DNA of 64,000 bases from Nitrospirota bacterium (lineage in GTDB: Bacteria; Nitrospirota; Thermodesulfovibrionia; Thermodesulfovibrionales; Dissulfurispiraceae): the NCBI GenBank assembly GCA_023476565.1, contig JAMCVZ010000053.1, forward strand, positions 20,558 to 84,557. The letters are read 5' to 3'. How positions within the stretch are numbered: position 1 is the stretch's first letter; the number at the start of each line of letters is the position of its first letter. Positions 56,961-64,000 of the stretch are shown here, one piece after another. The translations under genes were made by a program, and so were the position numbers. The notes beneath the pieces were generated by a model. It was given only the letters and a program-made list of their open reading frames with translations. It did not search any database and was not told the origin of the DNA.

Positions 56961-58008
56961 GGTAACCTCCCTCAAAGTTTCTGAAGATTTCCACGACCGA
57001 TATAAAGAGAGCTACGACCAGAGGACCCATGATAAGCCCTATCAGCCCGAACAGGTTAATTCCGCCCAGAACGCTGAAAAAGATAACCAGGATATGCATT
57101 CTTGTCCTTGCCCCGATAAGGACGGGTTTCAAGATATTATCAACCATGCTTATGCCGAATATACCGACAAGCAGAAGGATGCTCCCTTTCCATATCGCAC
57201 CCTGTATGAAAAAATACATGGTAATAACACCCCATACGGCGAATGTACCGAGCAGAGGTACGAATGATGCGATAGCGGTGGAAAGTCCCCACAACACAGG
57301 TGATTGTATTCCGAGCAAGGCGTAAGCAATGCCGCCGATAATCCCCTGGATAATTGCCACAATGACACCGCCGTAAATCGTTGACACGATGATATCCCTG
57401 ATCTGCGTGGCAAGCCTGCCCTTCTGCTCCTCGGAAAAAGGCATATAGTTCCGGCTCCTTTTCAGGAAATCAGCGCCGTCCTTGAGGATAAAGAATACGG
57501 CAAAAGCCATGAAGATAAACTCCGCGAGGACCGTCATCACATTGCCCAGGCCCACCGGAATATTTCTGACGATCTCTTTCCCCAGCCTTGAAACGCCGTC
57601 GATAAGGGCCTTGTTCAGCTCGGCCCCGGTAATTGAAATATTGAACAAAGAGCTGATTCTGCCTGTTATATGTCTGATGCCGGGATGATCCATAAGGTCT
57701 TTTATCGATTCGATCGTCCCGCTGTTTAGAGAACCTGATATGTTCTGTATCTCGCTGACCAGCAAATACGAGACATAAGAGAAGGGGCCGATAATGATCA
57801 ATATTATTATGAATAATGTTATAAGCGAGGCTATGGATCTCCATCTGACATATCTCAAAATAAAAATATACAAGGGATAAAACACGATTGAAAGGACTAT
57901 TGCCCATGCTATCGGGGCAAGGAAGGGCCTGATTACCTGGTATGTTAAATACCCCAGACCCAGGACCAGGGCTACCATTGAGATGAAATAGAATCTGTTA
58001 TTCGCCAT
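56953..58008 (-). CDS. AI-2E-family transporter
   Basis: A 351-residue inner-membrane protein with seven or eight helices, including VIRPFLAPIAWAIVLSIVFYPLY near the start and the diagnostic GLSTAIASFVPLLGTFAVW and LFGLIGLIMGPLVVALFIS near the end. Members (TqsA, YdgG, PerM) export AI-2 or other small molecules, or exchange sodium for protons. It precedes the eRF1-like gene with an overlap, an association whose meaning is unclear. Export of the putative fatty-acyl signal is a remote possibility only. Confidence 0.92.
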   Translation of the reverse strand: MANNRFYFISMVALVLGLGYLTYQVIRPFLAPIAWAIVLSIVFYPLYIFILRYVRWRSIASLITLFIIILIIIGPFSYVSYLLVSEIQNISGSLNSGTIESIKDLMDHPGIRHITGRISSLFNISITGAELNKALIDGVSRLGKEIVRNIPVGLGNVMTVLAEFIFMAFAVFFILKDGADFLKRSRNYMPFSEEQKGRLATQIRDIIVSTIYGGVIVAIIQGIIGGIAYALLGIQSPVLWGLSTAIASFVPLLGTFAVWGVITMYFFIQGAIWKGSILLLVGIFGISMVDNILKPVLIGARTRMHILVIFFSVLGGINLFGLIGLIMGPLVVALFISVVEIFRNFEGGYHA

Positions 58009-58023
58009 ATCGCTCCAAAAAAT

Positions 58024-58115
58024 ACAGGCTATAGGCGATGGGCTATAGGCAAGAGGAAAGAACTCTCACAAAAAAGACTTATCTCCGTTTGCCTATTGCC
58101 TATCACCTATAGCCT
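58024..58115. repeat. Palindromic repeat, GGCTATAGGC family, copy 4
   Basis: Left arm CAGGCTATAGGCGATGGGCT and right arm GCCTATTGCCTATCACCTAT pair imperfectly around an A-rich loop. The right arm covers the end of the amidotransferase-like gene, whose last residues (KKAIGDRQ) it encodes. Related to 23352-23449, 30214-30300 and 34221-34295. Confidence 0.8.
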
Positions 58116-58881
58116 TTTTTATAAATATTTCGAATATCTTTAATGAAAGTTTATCATAACTCCCGGCGTTTAACAAAAGCGGGGTTGCTCCCCCTATGGA
58201 CCCGGTTGGCCGTTGTACGCATGTGTCCCGCTCCGGGTGCCACTGGACGCCGACGAGAAAGGGATAGTCCTTTTTGTAAAATCCTTCTACTATCCCGTCT
58301 TCAGCAGATGCAAACACTTCCAGCCCGTCACCGGCGGCCTTCACTGCCTGGTGGTGGTATGAGTTGACAACAAAGGTTGAAGGCTGAAGGTTGAAAGCTG
58401 AAATAAAAGATCCGTTGATTGCTACCGCATGCATGCCTTTCTTATGGTCGATGGCCCCAGGGACCTGAAATTTTATGTCCTGATAAAGGTTCCCCCCGAA
58501 AGCGATATTTATAAGCTGCATGCCGAGGCAGATCCCCAGAACAGGTTTCTTCCGCATTACCATCTCCCCCAGGAGGGCCAGCTCGAACTCGACCCTCTCT
58601 TTCCTCACCAGTTTCAGGCATTCCGGCGCGACAGACAAGCTTTCCCCGTAGAACTCCGGAGACAGGTCGCCGCCGCCCGGCAGGAGAAGGCCGTCAAGGA
58701 AGCCGGCTATTTGGTCTATATCGTTTATGGAAAAATCCCCCCTTTCCCCCTTTGCTAAAGGGGGGAGAGGGGGGATTACCAACGGCATGCCGCCCGCGCG
58801 CATAACCGCTGAAACATAATCCTGTTTAAGCCTGAAGACCTCATCATCCATATCGGACGTTATACCGATAAGCGGTTTCAT
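58093..58881 (-). CDS. Gamma-glutamyl-gamma-aminobutyrate hydrolase-like class I amidotransferase
   Basis: A 262-residue PuuD-type hydrolase. The nucleophile elbow GICLGMQLINIAFGG has the catalytic Cys; His and Glu are in WHPE near the C-terminus, and LLLPGGGDLSPEFYGE is the oxyanion-side block. Two places are unusual. Residues about 36-48 (PPLPPLAKGERGD) are encoded by a palindromic repeat at 58735-58776 inserted in frame, and the C-terminal tail comes from another repeat. The region after WHPE (TCVQRPTGSIGGATPLL) also looks non-native. It overlaps the D-aminoacylase gene by four bases, so the two act in the same pathway of peptide or polyamine turnover. Activity may be retained, since the insertion is in a loop. 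Confidence 0.88.
   Translation of the reverse strand: MKPLIGITSDMDDEVFRLKQDYVSAVMRAGGMPLVIPPLPPLAKGERGDFSINDIDQIAGFLDGLLLPGGGDLSPEFYGESLSVAPECLKLVRKERVEFELALLGEMVMRKKPVLGICLGMQLINIAFGGNLYQDIKFQVPGAIDHKKGMHAVAINGSFISAFNLQPSTFVVNSYHHQAVKAAGDGLEVFASAEDGIVEGFYKKDYPFLVGVQWHPERDTCVQRPTGSIGGATPLLLNAGSYDKLSLKIFEIFIKKAIGDRQ
58735..58776. repeat. CCCCTTTGCTAAAGGGG repeat inside the amidotransferase gene
   Basis: A perfect-looking palindrome of C-rich and G-rich arms around TTTGCTAAA, in frame with the gene, encoding PPLPPLAKGERG. A near copy lies at 59825-59859 inside the next gene. Confidence 0.8.
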
Positions 58882-60479
58882 AAAATCCTTCCGGAAAGGC
58901 TTCCGGTAAATTCTCCCTCGCTGAAGGCCCGCACACCGTTTACGAAGACATATGAGATGCCTTCCGCCTTCTGGTACGGCTCTTTAAATGTAGCGGTATC
59001 GATGATCTTCCGGTAATCGAACACGGTCATATCAGCATAAAAACCCTCTTTTAAAAGACCCCTCTCCTGAAAATCAAAGGTTACGGCAGGGAGATAGGTT
59101 ATCCTCTTTATCGCCTCCGGCAGTCCCATAAGGCCCCCGTCCCTGACATATCTGCCTATGAACCTTGGAAAGCTTCCAAAGCCCCTGGGGTGCGGTTTCC
59201 CGATGCGGGTCGGACCTGAAAAAGACCTCACTGAGCTGTCGGAGCCGATCATTGCGTACGGAAGCGAAAGGAAACGCCCGAGATTATCCTCGCTCATCGA
59301 AAAGAATATAGCACCCGTCCTTACCCGCTCGTCTATCAAAATCTCGAATAAGGCATCTATGGGCTTCCGTCCCATTTTCGATGCAATATCGAAAAGGCTC
59401 TCCCCCTCCATCCATTTGTTTTCAGGATTCACAACGGATGCCGTGTAAATACCTTTCCAGTACTTATCGTCCCCCGGCCCGATTTCGGTCTTGATGCTTC
59501 CGGCTGTCTTCGGGTCCCTGAGTCTCCTTAATTCCTCTTCGGCTCCGCCCTCATATACCCAGGAGGGGAGTATGGTATCGAGGTCCGTGCTCGAGGCGAT
59601 ATACGGGTATCTGTCGCAGGTCAGCCTTAATCCTTCATTCCGGGCCTCCTCGATCAGCGCAAGGGCCTTGCCTATCTTATGCCAGTTCCGCTCCCCCGCT
59701 GTCTTTATATGCGATATATGGGCATTCACACCGGCCTCTCTCCCGATCCTTATGACCTCCTTTATCGCTTCAATGAGAGAGTCGCCCTCGCTCCTCATGT
59801 GTGAGGCATAGATTCCTACCACCCTTTGTCCCCCCTTGCTAAGGGGGGGATGGGGGGGGACAGCGGTCATGACTTTCGAGAGCTCGATCAGCTCTTCTGT
59901 CCCGGAATAAATCCCGGGCGGGTATATCAGCCCTGTCGATAGTCCCTTCGCACCGTCTCTTATCGCATCCGAGAAAAGCCTTTTCATCTCCGACAGGGCC
60001 CTCTCATCAGGGATAATATCCTTATAGCCTATAACAGAGGCCCGGATGTTCCCATGGCCGCACAAGGTGGCAAAGTTTATCGCTATGCCTTTGCTCCTCA
60101 AGATGGAGAAGTATTCCCGCACAGTAGACCATCGTTCCGTTATTCCCAATTCTTCCAGATCCGCTTCCCTGCGCCCGGCTGCGTCTCCATAAAGGGGGCC
60201 GGCTGACAGACCGCAGTTCCCGTTGATTTCCGTAGTGACTCCCTGGGATAATCTACCCTCAGCCCTCCCGTCAGCGAGGATTGTAAATTCCGAATGCGTA
60301 TGGGTATCTATGAATCCGGGGGCAACGACAAGGCCCTGTGCGTCAATAACGCTTCCGGCAGCGCTTTCATCCCTCCCTACATAGGCGATTCTGTCCCCCT
60401 GTATGCCTACATTCGCCTCAACCGGCCCGGCGCCGCTGCCGTCTATGACAAGCCCGTTTTTTATCAGATAGTCAAACAT
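58878..60479 (-). CDS. N-acyl-D-amino-acid deacylase family amidohydrolase
   Basis: About 533 residues from the ATG at 60479, which follows GAGGAG. A metal-dependent amidohydrolase of the D-aminoacylase/dihydroorotase type. GFIDTHTHSE holds the first metal ligands; EINGNCGLSAGP, IYASHMRSEGDSL, NAHISHIKTAG and GSDSSVRSF are further family blocks. Residues around 205-222 (TAVPPHPPLSKGGQR) are encoded by an inserted palindromic repeat just before the IYASHMRSEG block. It removes acyl groups from N-acyl-D-amino acids, likely in cell-wall peptide salvage alongside the amidotransferase-like protein. Confidence 0.9.
   Translation of the reverse strand: MFDYLIKNGLVIDGSGAGPVEANVGIQGDRIAYVGRDESAAGSVIDAQGLVVAPGFIDTHTHSEFTILADGRAEGRLSQGVTTEINGNCGLSAGPLYGDAAGRREADLEELGITERWSTVREYFSILRSKGIAINFATLCGHGNIRASVIGYKDIIPDERALSEMKRLFSDAIRDGAKGLSTGLIYPPGIYSGTEELIELSKVMTAVPPHPPLSKGGQRVVGIYASHMRSEGDSLIEAIKEVIRIGREAGVNAHISHIKTAGERNWHKIGKALALIEEARNEGLRLTCDRYPYIASSTDLDTILPSWVYEGGAEEELRRLRDPKTAGSIKTEIGPGDDKYWKGIYTASVVNPENKWMEGESLFDIASKMGRKPIDALFEILIDERVRTGAIFFSMSEDNLGRFLSLPYAMIGSDSSVRSFSGPTRIGKPHPRGFGSFPRFIGRYVRDGGLMGLPEAIKRITYLPAVTFDFQERGLLKEGFYADMTVFDYRKIIDTATFKEPYQKAEGISYVFVNGVRAFSEGEFTGSLSGRIL
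59825..59859. repeat. CCCCTTGCTAAGGGG repeat inside the D-aminoacylase gene
   Basis: C-rich and G-rich arms around TTGCTAAG, matching the repeat at 58735-58776. It is in frame and encodes PPHPPLSKGG within the enzyme. Confidence 0.8.
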
Positions 60480-60587
60480 ATACTTGCTCCTCAAAGCTGC
60501 CGTTTATTGCTTTCGGCAGACTGTTGTATCTTGAGGTTAAGAGCAAAGATGCAACCGGAATCGCATCAATCCTGTTGCTTATAAACT

Positions 60588-61199
60588 CTATTTATTTCGT
60601 ATTTTATCATGCTCGAAAAATTTCTCCGGATTTCTCATGCTCTCAACAAACAGGGGAATGAGAAAAGATACCGCCAGCTTCATCCTCTCGTCAAAACGGG
60701 CGGCGTCTTTTCCTGCGATGCTTGCCCGGTAGTTCTCCTGGAGCCTCTGTTTAAGGACAGGGAAGGCCCTCAAGGTAAGGGCCATCGCAGAGAAAAAATC
60801 ATGGACAGGCAGTCCGACCCGCTCCAGGGGCTGGAATATCCTCCTGAGCGAATCAATCATCTCTTCCAGGGGCGTTACCGCAGTGAGGATCTTTGCAGCA
60901 TAAATCATATCGAAAACTCTCAGGGTCCTTACCGCGGCAAGCCTCAGGCCCTCATCCGTTGCCACCATGGAGCCGAACACGTACATGACCCGGCCCGATT
61001 GATGGAACAGGTTGCTGACAAACGTAAAGCCCAAAAAGAGCATAATCGGCAGGAAGCCCCCCCTGACCCTCCGGAACGGGACAAAGAGAAGCGCTATGAG
61101 CACACACGTTGCTATGACGAGATGGGGGCCTACATCCCTGATGAGGAACAACACTGCTGCGAAACACGAATATATGAGGAGTTTTACACCCGGAGGCAA
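60588..61199 (-). CDS. Energy-coupling factor transporter T-component-like protein (EcfT/CbiQ)
   Basis: A 203-residue membrane protein with about five hydrophobic segments and a long cytoplasmic helical part (LEEMIDSLRRIFQPLERVGLP through RASIAGKDAARFDERMKLA) that resembles the coupling helices of EcfT. The usual ARG-type coupling motifs are degenerate and no ATPase or substrate-binding S component is adjacent. It starts at a TTG (61199) a few bases past the amidase stop with AGGT upstream. Shorter than typical EcfT (about 260 residues). Function beyond the family resemblance is uncertain. Confidence 0.75.
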   Translation of the reverse strand: MPPGVKLLIYSCFAAVLFLIRDVGPHLVIATCVLIALLFVPFRRVRGGFLPIMLFLGFTFVSNLFHQSGRVMYVFGSMVATDEGLRLAAVRTLRVFDMIYAAKILTAVTPLEEMIDSLRRIFQPLERVGLPVHDFFSAMALTLRAFPVLKQRLQENYRASIAGKDAARFDERMKLAVSFLIPLFVESMRNPEKFFEHDKIRNK

Positions 61200-61203
61200 T
61201 TAT

Positions 61204-62577
61204 TTACCTGGATTTGCGGACATATTTGACAGGACCGGCCTTATAGCCCTTGCTGCCCTGCATGCCTTTATTATAACTGATTTTCTGGTGGGGTGTGTGT
61301 GAGGCCGTATCTTGACGGGGTATGGAATTAAAGTAGGCGTTTATGCCTGAAACGAGCGAATGCGCAAGCTCCTGCCTGTATGAATCGGTAGAGAGCAATT
61401 TCTCCTCGTCGGGGTTGCTTATGAAAGAGACCTCCGCAAGCGCCGACGACATTTTTGCGCCGACCAGCACATAAAACAGGGCCGATTTTATACCGAGGTC
61501 ATTGACTCTCGGGTATTGCGGCTTCATGGTCGATATCAGCGATTTATGGACATACCCGGCCAGCTTGAGCGAATCGTCCCTTTTCCTGTTCCTGTCAAGG
61601 GAGGCCAAAATAATATCCATCTCACTCTGCATCTTCTTCATCTCTTTTACCGAGATGGCGTTTTCCCTCGCAGCGACCCTCAGGGCTTCCTCATCGTCGG
61701 TCCAGTTGAGAAAATATGTCTCGATGCCACGGGCGCCCCTGTTGGGACTGGCATTTGCGTGGATGGACAGGAAGAAATCGGCGCCCACCTTGTTCGCAAT
61801 TTCCGCCCTTTGGGGGAGGGGAATAAACACATCGGTGTCGCGGGTAAGGATGACCTCATACATCGGGTATTCCTTACGGATCATATCTCTCACTCTCAGG
61901 GCGATATCCAGAACCACATCTTTTTCATAAAGGCCGTTCGGGCCTATCGCCCCCGGATCGTGGCCGCCGTGCCCCGGGTCGATGACTATCCTCTTCTGAA
62001 TGAGCCCGGCCTCTGTCCTGATGTCCGGCTTTTTCGTATCGGGCTTTTTCATATCGGGTTTTTTTGTATCCGTATTCTTGTCAGCGTCCTTCTCAATCCT
62101 CTTTTCACCGGCAGGATCTTTGGGGAGAATATCTATGACAAGCCGCGCAGGGTCCTCAAGGCTGAATATCTTGAAATCATAATCCGGCGACTCGAGATCG
62201 AAAACAATGCGTACCGTAGTGGCGTTGAACTGACCCAGACGTACGGATTTGAGCAATTTATCGCTGATGGGAAAGGTCCTCGGGCAGTCTTTCGTTACCT
62301 TTGCGTCTTTGAGATCTAAAAACAGTCTTTCGGGATTGGAGAGCCGGCCCTTGTTGAAATCCGCGGCTGCCGAAAGATCAACCACAACCCTTGTATATTC
62401 AGATGTCGACCAGTGTCTCAGGCCCTTTACTTCGATGGTATTATCGGCATTACTCAAGGATGGAAATAAAAGGATACAGAATAAGAGAGCACAGAAAACA
62501 GAACACAGATTTTTTTTATTTGAACTCTTTTCTCCGACTGCTGGCTTCTGTTCTCTGTCTTCAGTACGTATCATCAT
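61204..62577 (-). CDS. N-acetylmuramoyl-L-alanine amidase with AMIN domain
   Basis: A 457-residue periplasmic amidase. A hydrophobic signal (LCSVFCALLFCILLFPSLSNA) is followed by an AMIN domain (about 45-150, targeting to the septum or cell wall). A Lys/Pro/Asp linker follows, made of three to four near-identical units (DTKKPDMKKPDTKKPDIR), then an Amidase_3 catalytic domain. The zinc ligands lie in IDPGHGGHDPGA, LYEKD (Glu) and LSIHANA, and the catalytic Glu in ALAEVSFISNPDEE. It cleaves the amide bond between MurNAc and L-Ala during cell separation. Overlaps the NifU-like gene by four bases. Confidence 0.94.
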   Translation of the reverse strand: MMIRTEDREQKPAVGEKSSNKKNLCSVFCALLFCILLFPSLSNADNTIEVKGLRHWSTSEYTRVVVDLSAAADFNKGRLSNPERLFLDLKDAKVTKDCPRTFPISDKLLKSVRLGQFNATTVRIVFDLESPDYDFKIFSLEDPARLVIDILPKDPAGEKRIEKDADKNTDTKKPDMKKPDTKKPDIRTEAGLIQKRIVIDPGHGGHDPGAIGPNGLYEKDVVLDIALRVRDMIRKEYPMYEVILTRDTDVFIPLPQRAEIANKVGADFFLSIHANASPNRGARGIETYFLNWTDDEEALRVAARENAISVKEMKKMQSEMDIILASLDRNRKRDDSLKLAGYVHKSLISTMKPQYPRVNDLGIKSALFYVLVGAKMSSALAEVSFISNPDEEKLLSTDSYRQELAHSLVSGINAYFNSIPRQDTASHTPHQKISYNKGMQGSKGYKAGPVKYVRKSR

Positions 62578-62798
62578 ACCGCCTGAACAGCCTTAACCTC
62601 CGGGATATCGTTCTTCATGGTCGTTTCAACCCAGTTCTTCATGGTCAGGGTCGACATGGGGCACGTCCCGCATGCGCCTTTCAGCTTTACATATACTATA
62701 TCGTCTTTTACGTCAATTAATTCAATGTCGCCGCCCTCTGATTTGAGACCAACCCTTATTTTATTCAAGACCTCTTCGACTCTCTCCCTTGTAATCAT
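62574..62798 (-). CDS. NifU-like iron-sulfur scaffold protein (Nfu C-terminal domain)
   Basis: A 74-residue stand-alone NifU C-terminal domain with the conserved CxxC in LKGACGTCPMSTLTMK, which holds a 4Fe-4S cluster between two subunits for delivery to target proteins. The start MITRERVEEVLNKIRVGLKSEGGDIEL is typical. It is first in a short minus-strand operon with the amidase; such clusters are needed for the many iron-sulfur subunits of this genome region. Confidence 0.92.
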   Translation of the reverse strand: MITRERVEEVLNKIRVGLKSEGGDIELIDVKDDIVYVKLKGACGTCPMSTLTMKNWVETTMKNDIPEVKAVQAV

Positions 62799-62978
62799 AT
62801 CAGCCTCCAGTCCCGATCCCGGTTAGATCCAAAGCATACGGCCGGGCTTTTTTATTTTAAATGATAGCTAATAGGGAATAATTTATCAAGAACAAAGTAC
62901 AATTCGCATATTTGATTTGAGCTTAATCAGATAGTATTTAGTTACACGAGTTACGCACTGTATGCGGTACATGAGCAA

Positions 62979-62997
62979 GGGGACTATCCCTATTTAC
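62979..62997. repeat. Partial family A repeat
   Basis: GGGGACTATCCCTATTTAC resembles the terminal palindrome of the family A repeats (GGGGACAGTCCCTATT) with two changes and no second arm. Probably a decayed end. Confidence 0.45.
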
Positions 62998-63061
62998 AAA
63001 CGATTTGACTTAAACAGAAATCATTGTTATTCTATAGCAAGACTACAATAGGCACACACTT

Positions 63062-63340
63062 ATGAAATATTTTGACTGGAATGATGAGAAGAATGAAATG
63101 CTTAAGAAAACACGAGGCGTGTCATTTGAACAGGTTGAATTGGCAATAGCATTGGGAGATTTGATTGACCGAGTAAAACATCCGAATTTGGCAAAATACC
63201 CAAATCAGAAAGTTTTTCTTGTTAAGATTGAAGATTATATCTATTCTGTGCCCTATGTTGAGGATAACGAAAAAATATTCTTGAAAACAATAATACCTAA
63301 CAGCAAAGCAACAAAAAAGTATTTTGGAGGCAAAAGATGA
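63062..63340 (+). CDS. brnT: BrnT-family toxin
   Basis: A 92-residue protein with the BrnT pattern: YFDWNDEKNEMLKKTRGVSFEQVELAI at the start, and FLVKIEDYIYSVPYVED and IFLKTIIPNSKATKKYF at the end. BrnT has a RelE-like fold and is an mRNA-degrading toxin. It overlaps its partner by four bases (ATGA). No strong ribosome-binding site is seen before its ATG. Plus strand, unlike most of the window, and AT-rich. Confidence 0.85.
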   Translation: MKYFDWNDEKNEMLKKTRGVSFEQVELAIALGDLIDRVKHPNLAKYPNQKVFLVKIEDYIYSVPYVEDNEKIFLKTIIPNSKATKKYFGGKR

Positions 63341-63615
63341 AAAAGGTAACATACTTGGATAAAGACGAGATGGAATTGGCAAGATCACTTGAAAATGAAG
63401 AATGGGTTTCCGACCTCACAAAAAAAGAAAAGAAACAATACGAGGAATACGCCCGCTATAGCCTCAATAAACAAAAGCGGATCAATATACGAATGAGTGA
63501 ACGAGATTTAAAGAAAATTCGTGCGAAAGCAATTGAAGAGGGCATTCCATACCAATCTCTTATCTCAATGCTGATTCATAAATACAATGAAGGCAAAGTA
63601 TTAATTAGTCGATAA
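63337..63615 (+). CDS. CopG/BrnA-like antitoxin
   Basis: A 92-residue protein with a charged N-terminal half and a ribbon-helix-helix-like C-terminus (RINIRMSERDLKKIRAKAIEEGIPYQ, in part). It follows the BrnT-like gene with an ATGA overlap and GGAGG ten bases upstream of its start, within the toxin gene. It should neutralise the toxin and repress the operon. The exact antitoxin family (BrnA or CopG) is not certain. Confidence 0.8.
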   Translation: MKKVTYLDKDEMELARSLENEEWVSDLTKKEKKQYEEYARYSLNKQKRINIRMSERDLKKIRAKAIEEGIPYQSLISMLIHKYNEGKVLISR

Positions 63616-63632
63616 TTAGCCGAATCGGGTAA

Positions 63633-63653
63633 GGGACGGTAATTAACCGTCCC
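63633..63653 (+). terminator. Hairpin after the toxin-antitoxin pair
   Basis: GGGACGGT and ACCGTCCC form a perfect 8-bp stem with a five-base AT loop 18 bases past the antitoxin stop. It lacks a T tract, so it could be a terminator or part of a repeat; the same GGGACGGT motif recurs in the repeats that follow. Confidence 0.4.
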
Positions 63654-63750
63654 TCCCCACAACACCCATCATGCGGGTCCGCAATGGGCGTTTCGCGAAA
63701 ATCATCGGGCCTTAGCCGGATAGTGAATCCCAATCCACAGTGAACGTATC

Positions 63751-63901
63751 GAACAATAAATAAATGGGACGGTTCCAACACTGTTCGGAACAATAAATAA
63801 ATGGGACGGTTCTATTTAAATCGTATTTAAATCGTGAAACAAGGAAGTGTGCTCAAAAGGATAGGAAAAGAAATAAATAGAACCGTCCCAACACTGTTCG
63901 G
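63751..63901. repeat. GGGACGGTTC repeat cluster
   Basis: GAACAATAAATAAATGGGACGGTTC occurs twice in tandem (63751 and 63788), the first followed by CAACACTGTTCG. At 63870-63900 an inverted copy (AAATAAATAGAACCGTCCC) is followed by the same ACACTGTTCG in direct orientation. The intervening bases include a TATTTAAATCG duplication. This is a REP-type palindromic cluster related in style to family A. Confidence 0.7.
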
Positions 63902-63982
63902 CATAGCACTTGCTTGTCTTGTACGAAATTAACAAAAGGTCTCTACGTGTGCAGGAAAAAGGAATACTCCGGAAAAGATGAA

Positions 63983-64000
63983 ATGAGCGATAAGAGGAAG
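63983..64000 (+). CDS. Possible start of a gene cut by the window end
   Basis: ATG AGC GAT AAG AGG AAG (MSDKRK) is preceded by GGAAAAG. Only six codons are visible, so this is a guess based on the ribosome-binding site alone. Confidence 0.2.

Noticed and set aside
63650..63760. Group II intron or retroelement tail
   Set aside because: The string resembles the end of some mobile elements from memory, but no reverse transcriptase or domain V/VI structure could be shown.
1..64000. CRISPR arrays
   Set aside because: The direct repeats found are pairs, palindromic elements or operator sites; no regular repeat-spacer series and no cas genes were seen.

Overview
The window looks like a piece of chromosome from an uncultured anaerobic or facultative Gram-negative bacterium. 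I favour Nitrospirota (Thermodesulfovibrionia-like) or a deltaproteobacterial lineage. The hints are a pyruvate:ferredoxin oxidoreductase-type operon, a complete 13-gene nuo operon with a nuoCD fusion, a Rieske/cytochrome b-c fusion, a DMSO-reductase-family respiratory module, sigma-54 control, ihfA and a merR-type gene beside tRNA-Pro, and many families of palindromic intergenic repeats. Taxonomy is inference; there is no rRNA here. Most genes lie on the minus strand, so transcription runs from high to low coordinates.

Layout. 1-736: end of an oxidoreductase operon (porG and the start of porD). 942-1643: a Crp-type regulator bracketed by two copies of an 81-bp palindromic repeat. 1828-10619: a six-gene minus-strand operon with overlapping or nearly touching genes. 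It encodes a ketosynthase, an acyl carrier protein, a LuxD-like acyl-ACP thioesterase fused to a methyltransferase, a 7TM histidine kinase, a GAF/PAS kinase with a decayed ATPase domain, and a receiver-PAS-kinase protein. A diguanylate cyclase with the same kind of membrane sensor is divergent from it (10736-12616). I read this as a self-contained system that makes and senses a fatty-acid-derived signal, analogous in layout to Ralstonia phcBSR (methyltransferase, kinase, receiver-kinase) and Xanthomonas rpf. It is the most novel content of the window.

12745-17666: pentose phosphate cluster (tkt, tal, rpiB, zwf); the matching gnd is at 33265-34206. 18077-33110: nuoA-N in canonical order, encoding complex I. 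34299-36832: Rieske protein and a cytochrome b fused to two cytochrome c domains. 37453-38130: a membrane protein made of three internal repeats. 38238-40484: a decayed zone with an IS3 remnant, a broken small gene, tRNA-Pro(GGG), and a 1.6-kb integrative element carrying an integrase remnant and a PIN toxin-like operon between 47-bp perfect direct repeats. 40472-41928: merR-type regulator, ihfA and a DksA/TraR-type gene.

41929-55696: two oligopeptide ABC permeases, a YtnP-like lactonase, a PrpE-type acyl-CoA synthetase, a NrfD/ferredoxin/molybdopterin oxidoreductase operon with a second metallo-hydrolase, its probable sigma-54 activator with candidate operator sites, and a peptide-binding lipoprotein. 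55770-62798: eRF1-like protein, AI-2E-type exporter, amidotransferase-like hydrolase, D-aminoacylase, EcfT-like protein, cell-wall amidase and a NifU-like protein. 63062-63615: BrnT-like toxin and antitoxin, followed by repeat-rich sequence to the window end.

A recurring theme is repeat invasion. At least six families of small palindromic repeats sit between genes. Several have supplied stop codons or C-terminal tails to genes (nuoM, nuoJ, nuoI, the amidotransferase), and one has inserted in frame within two adjacent enzymes.
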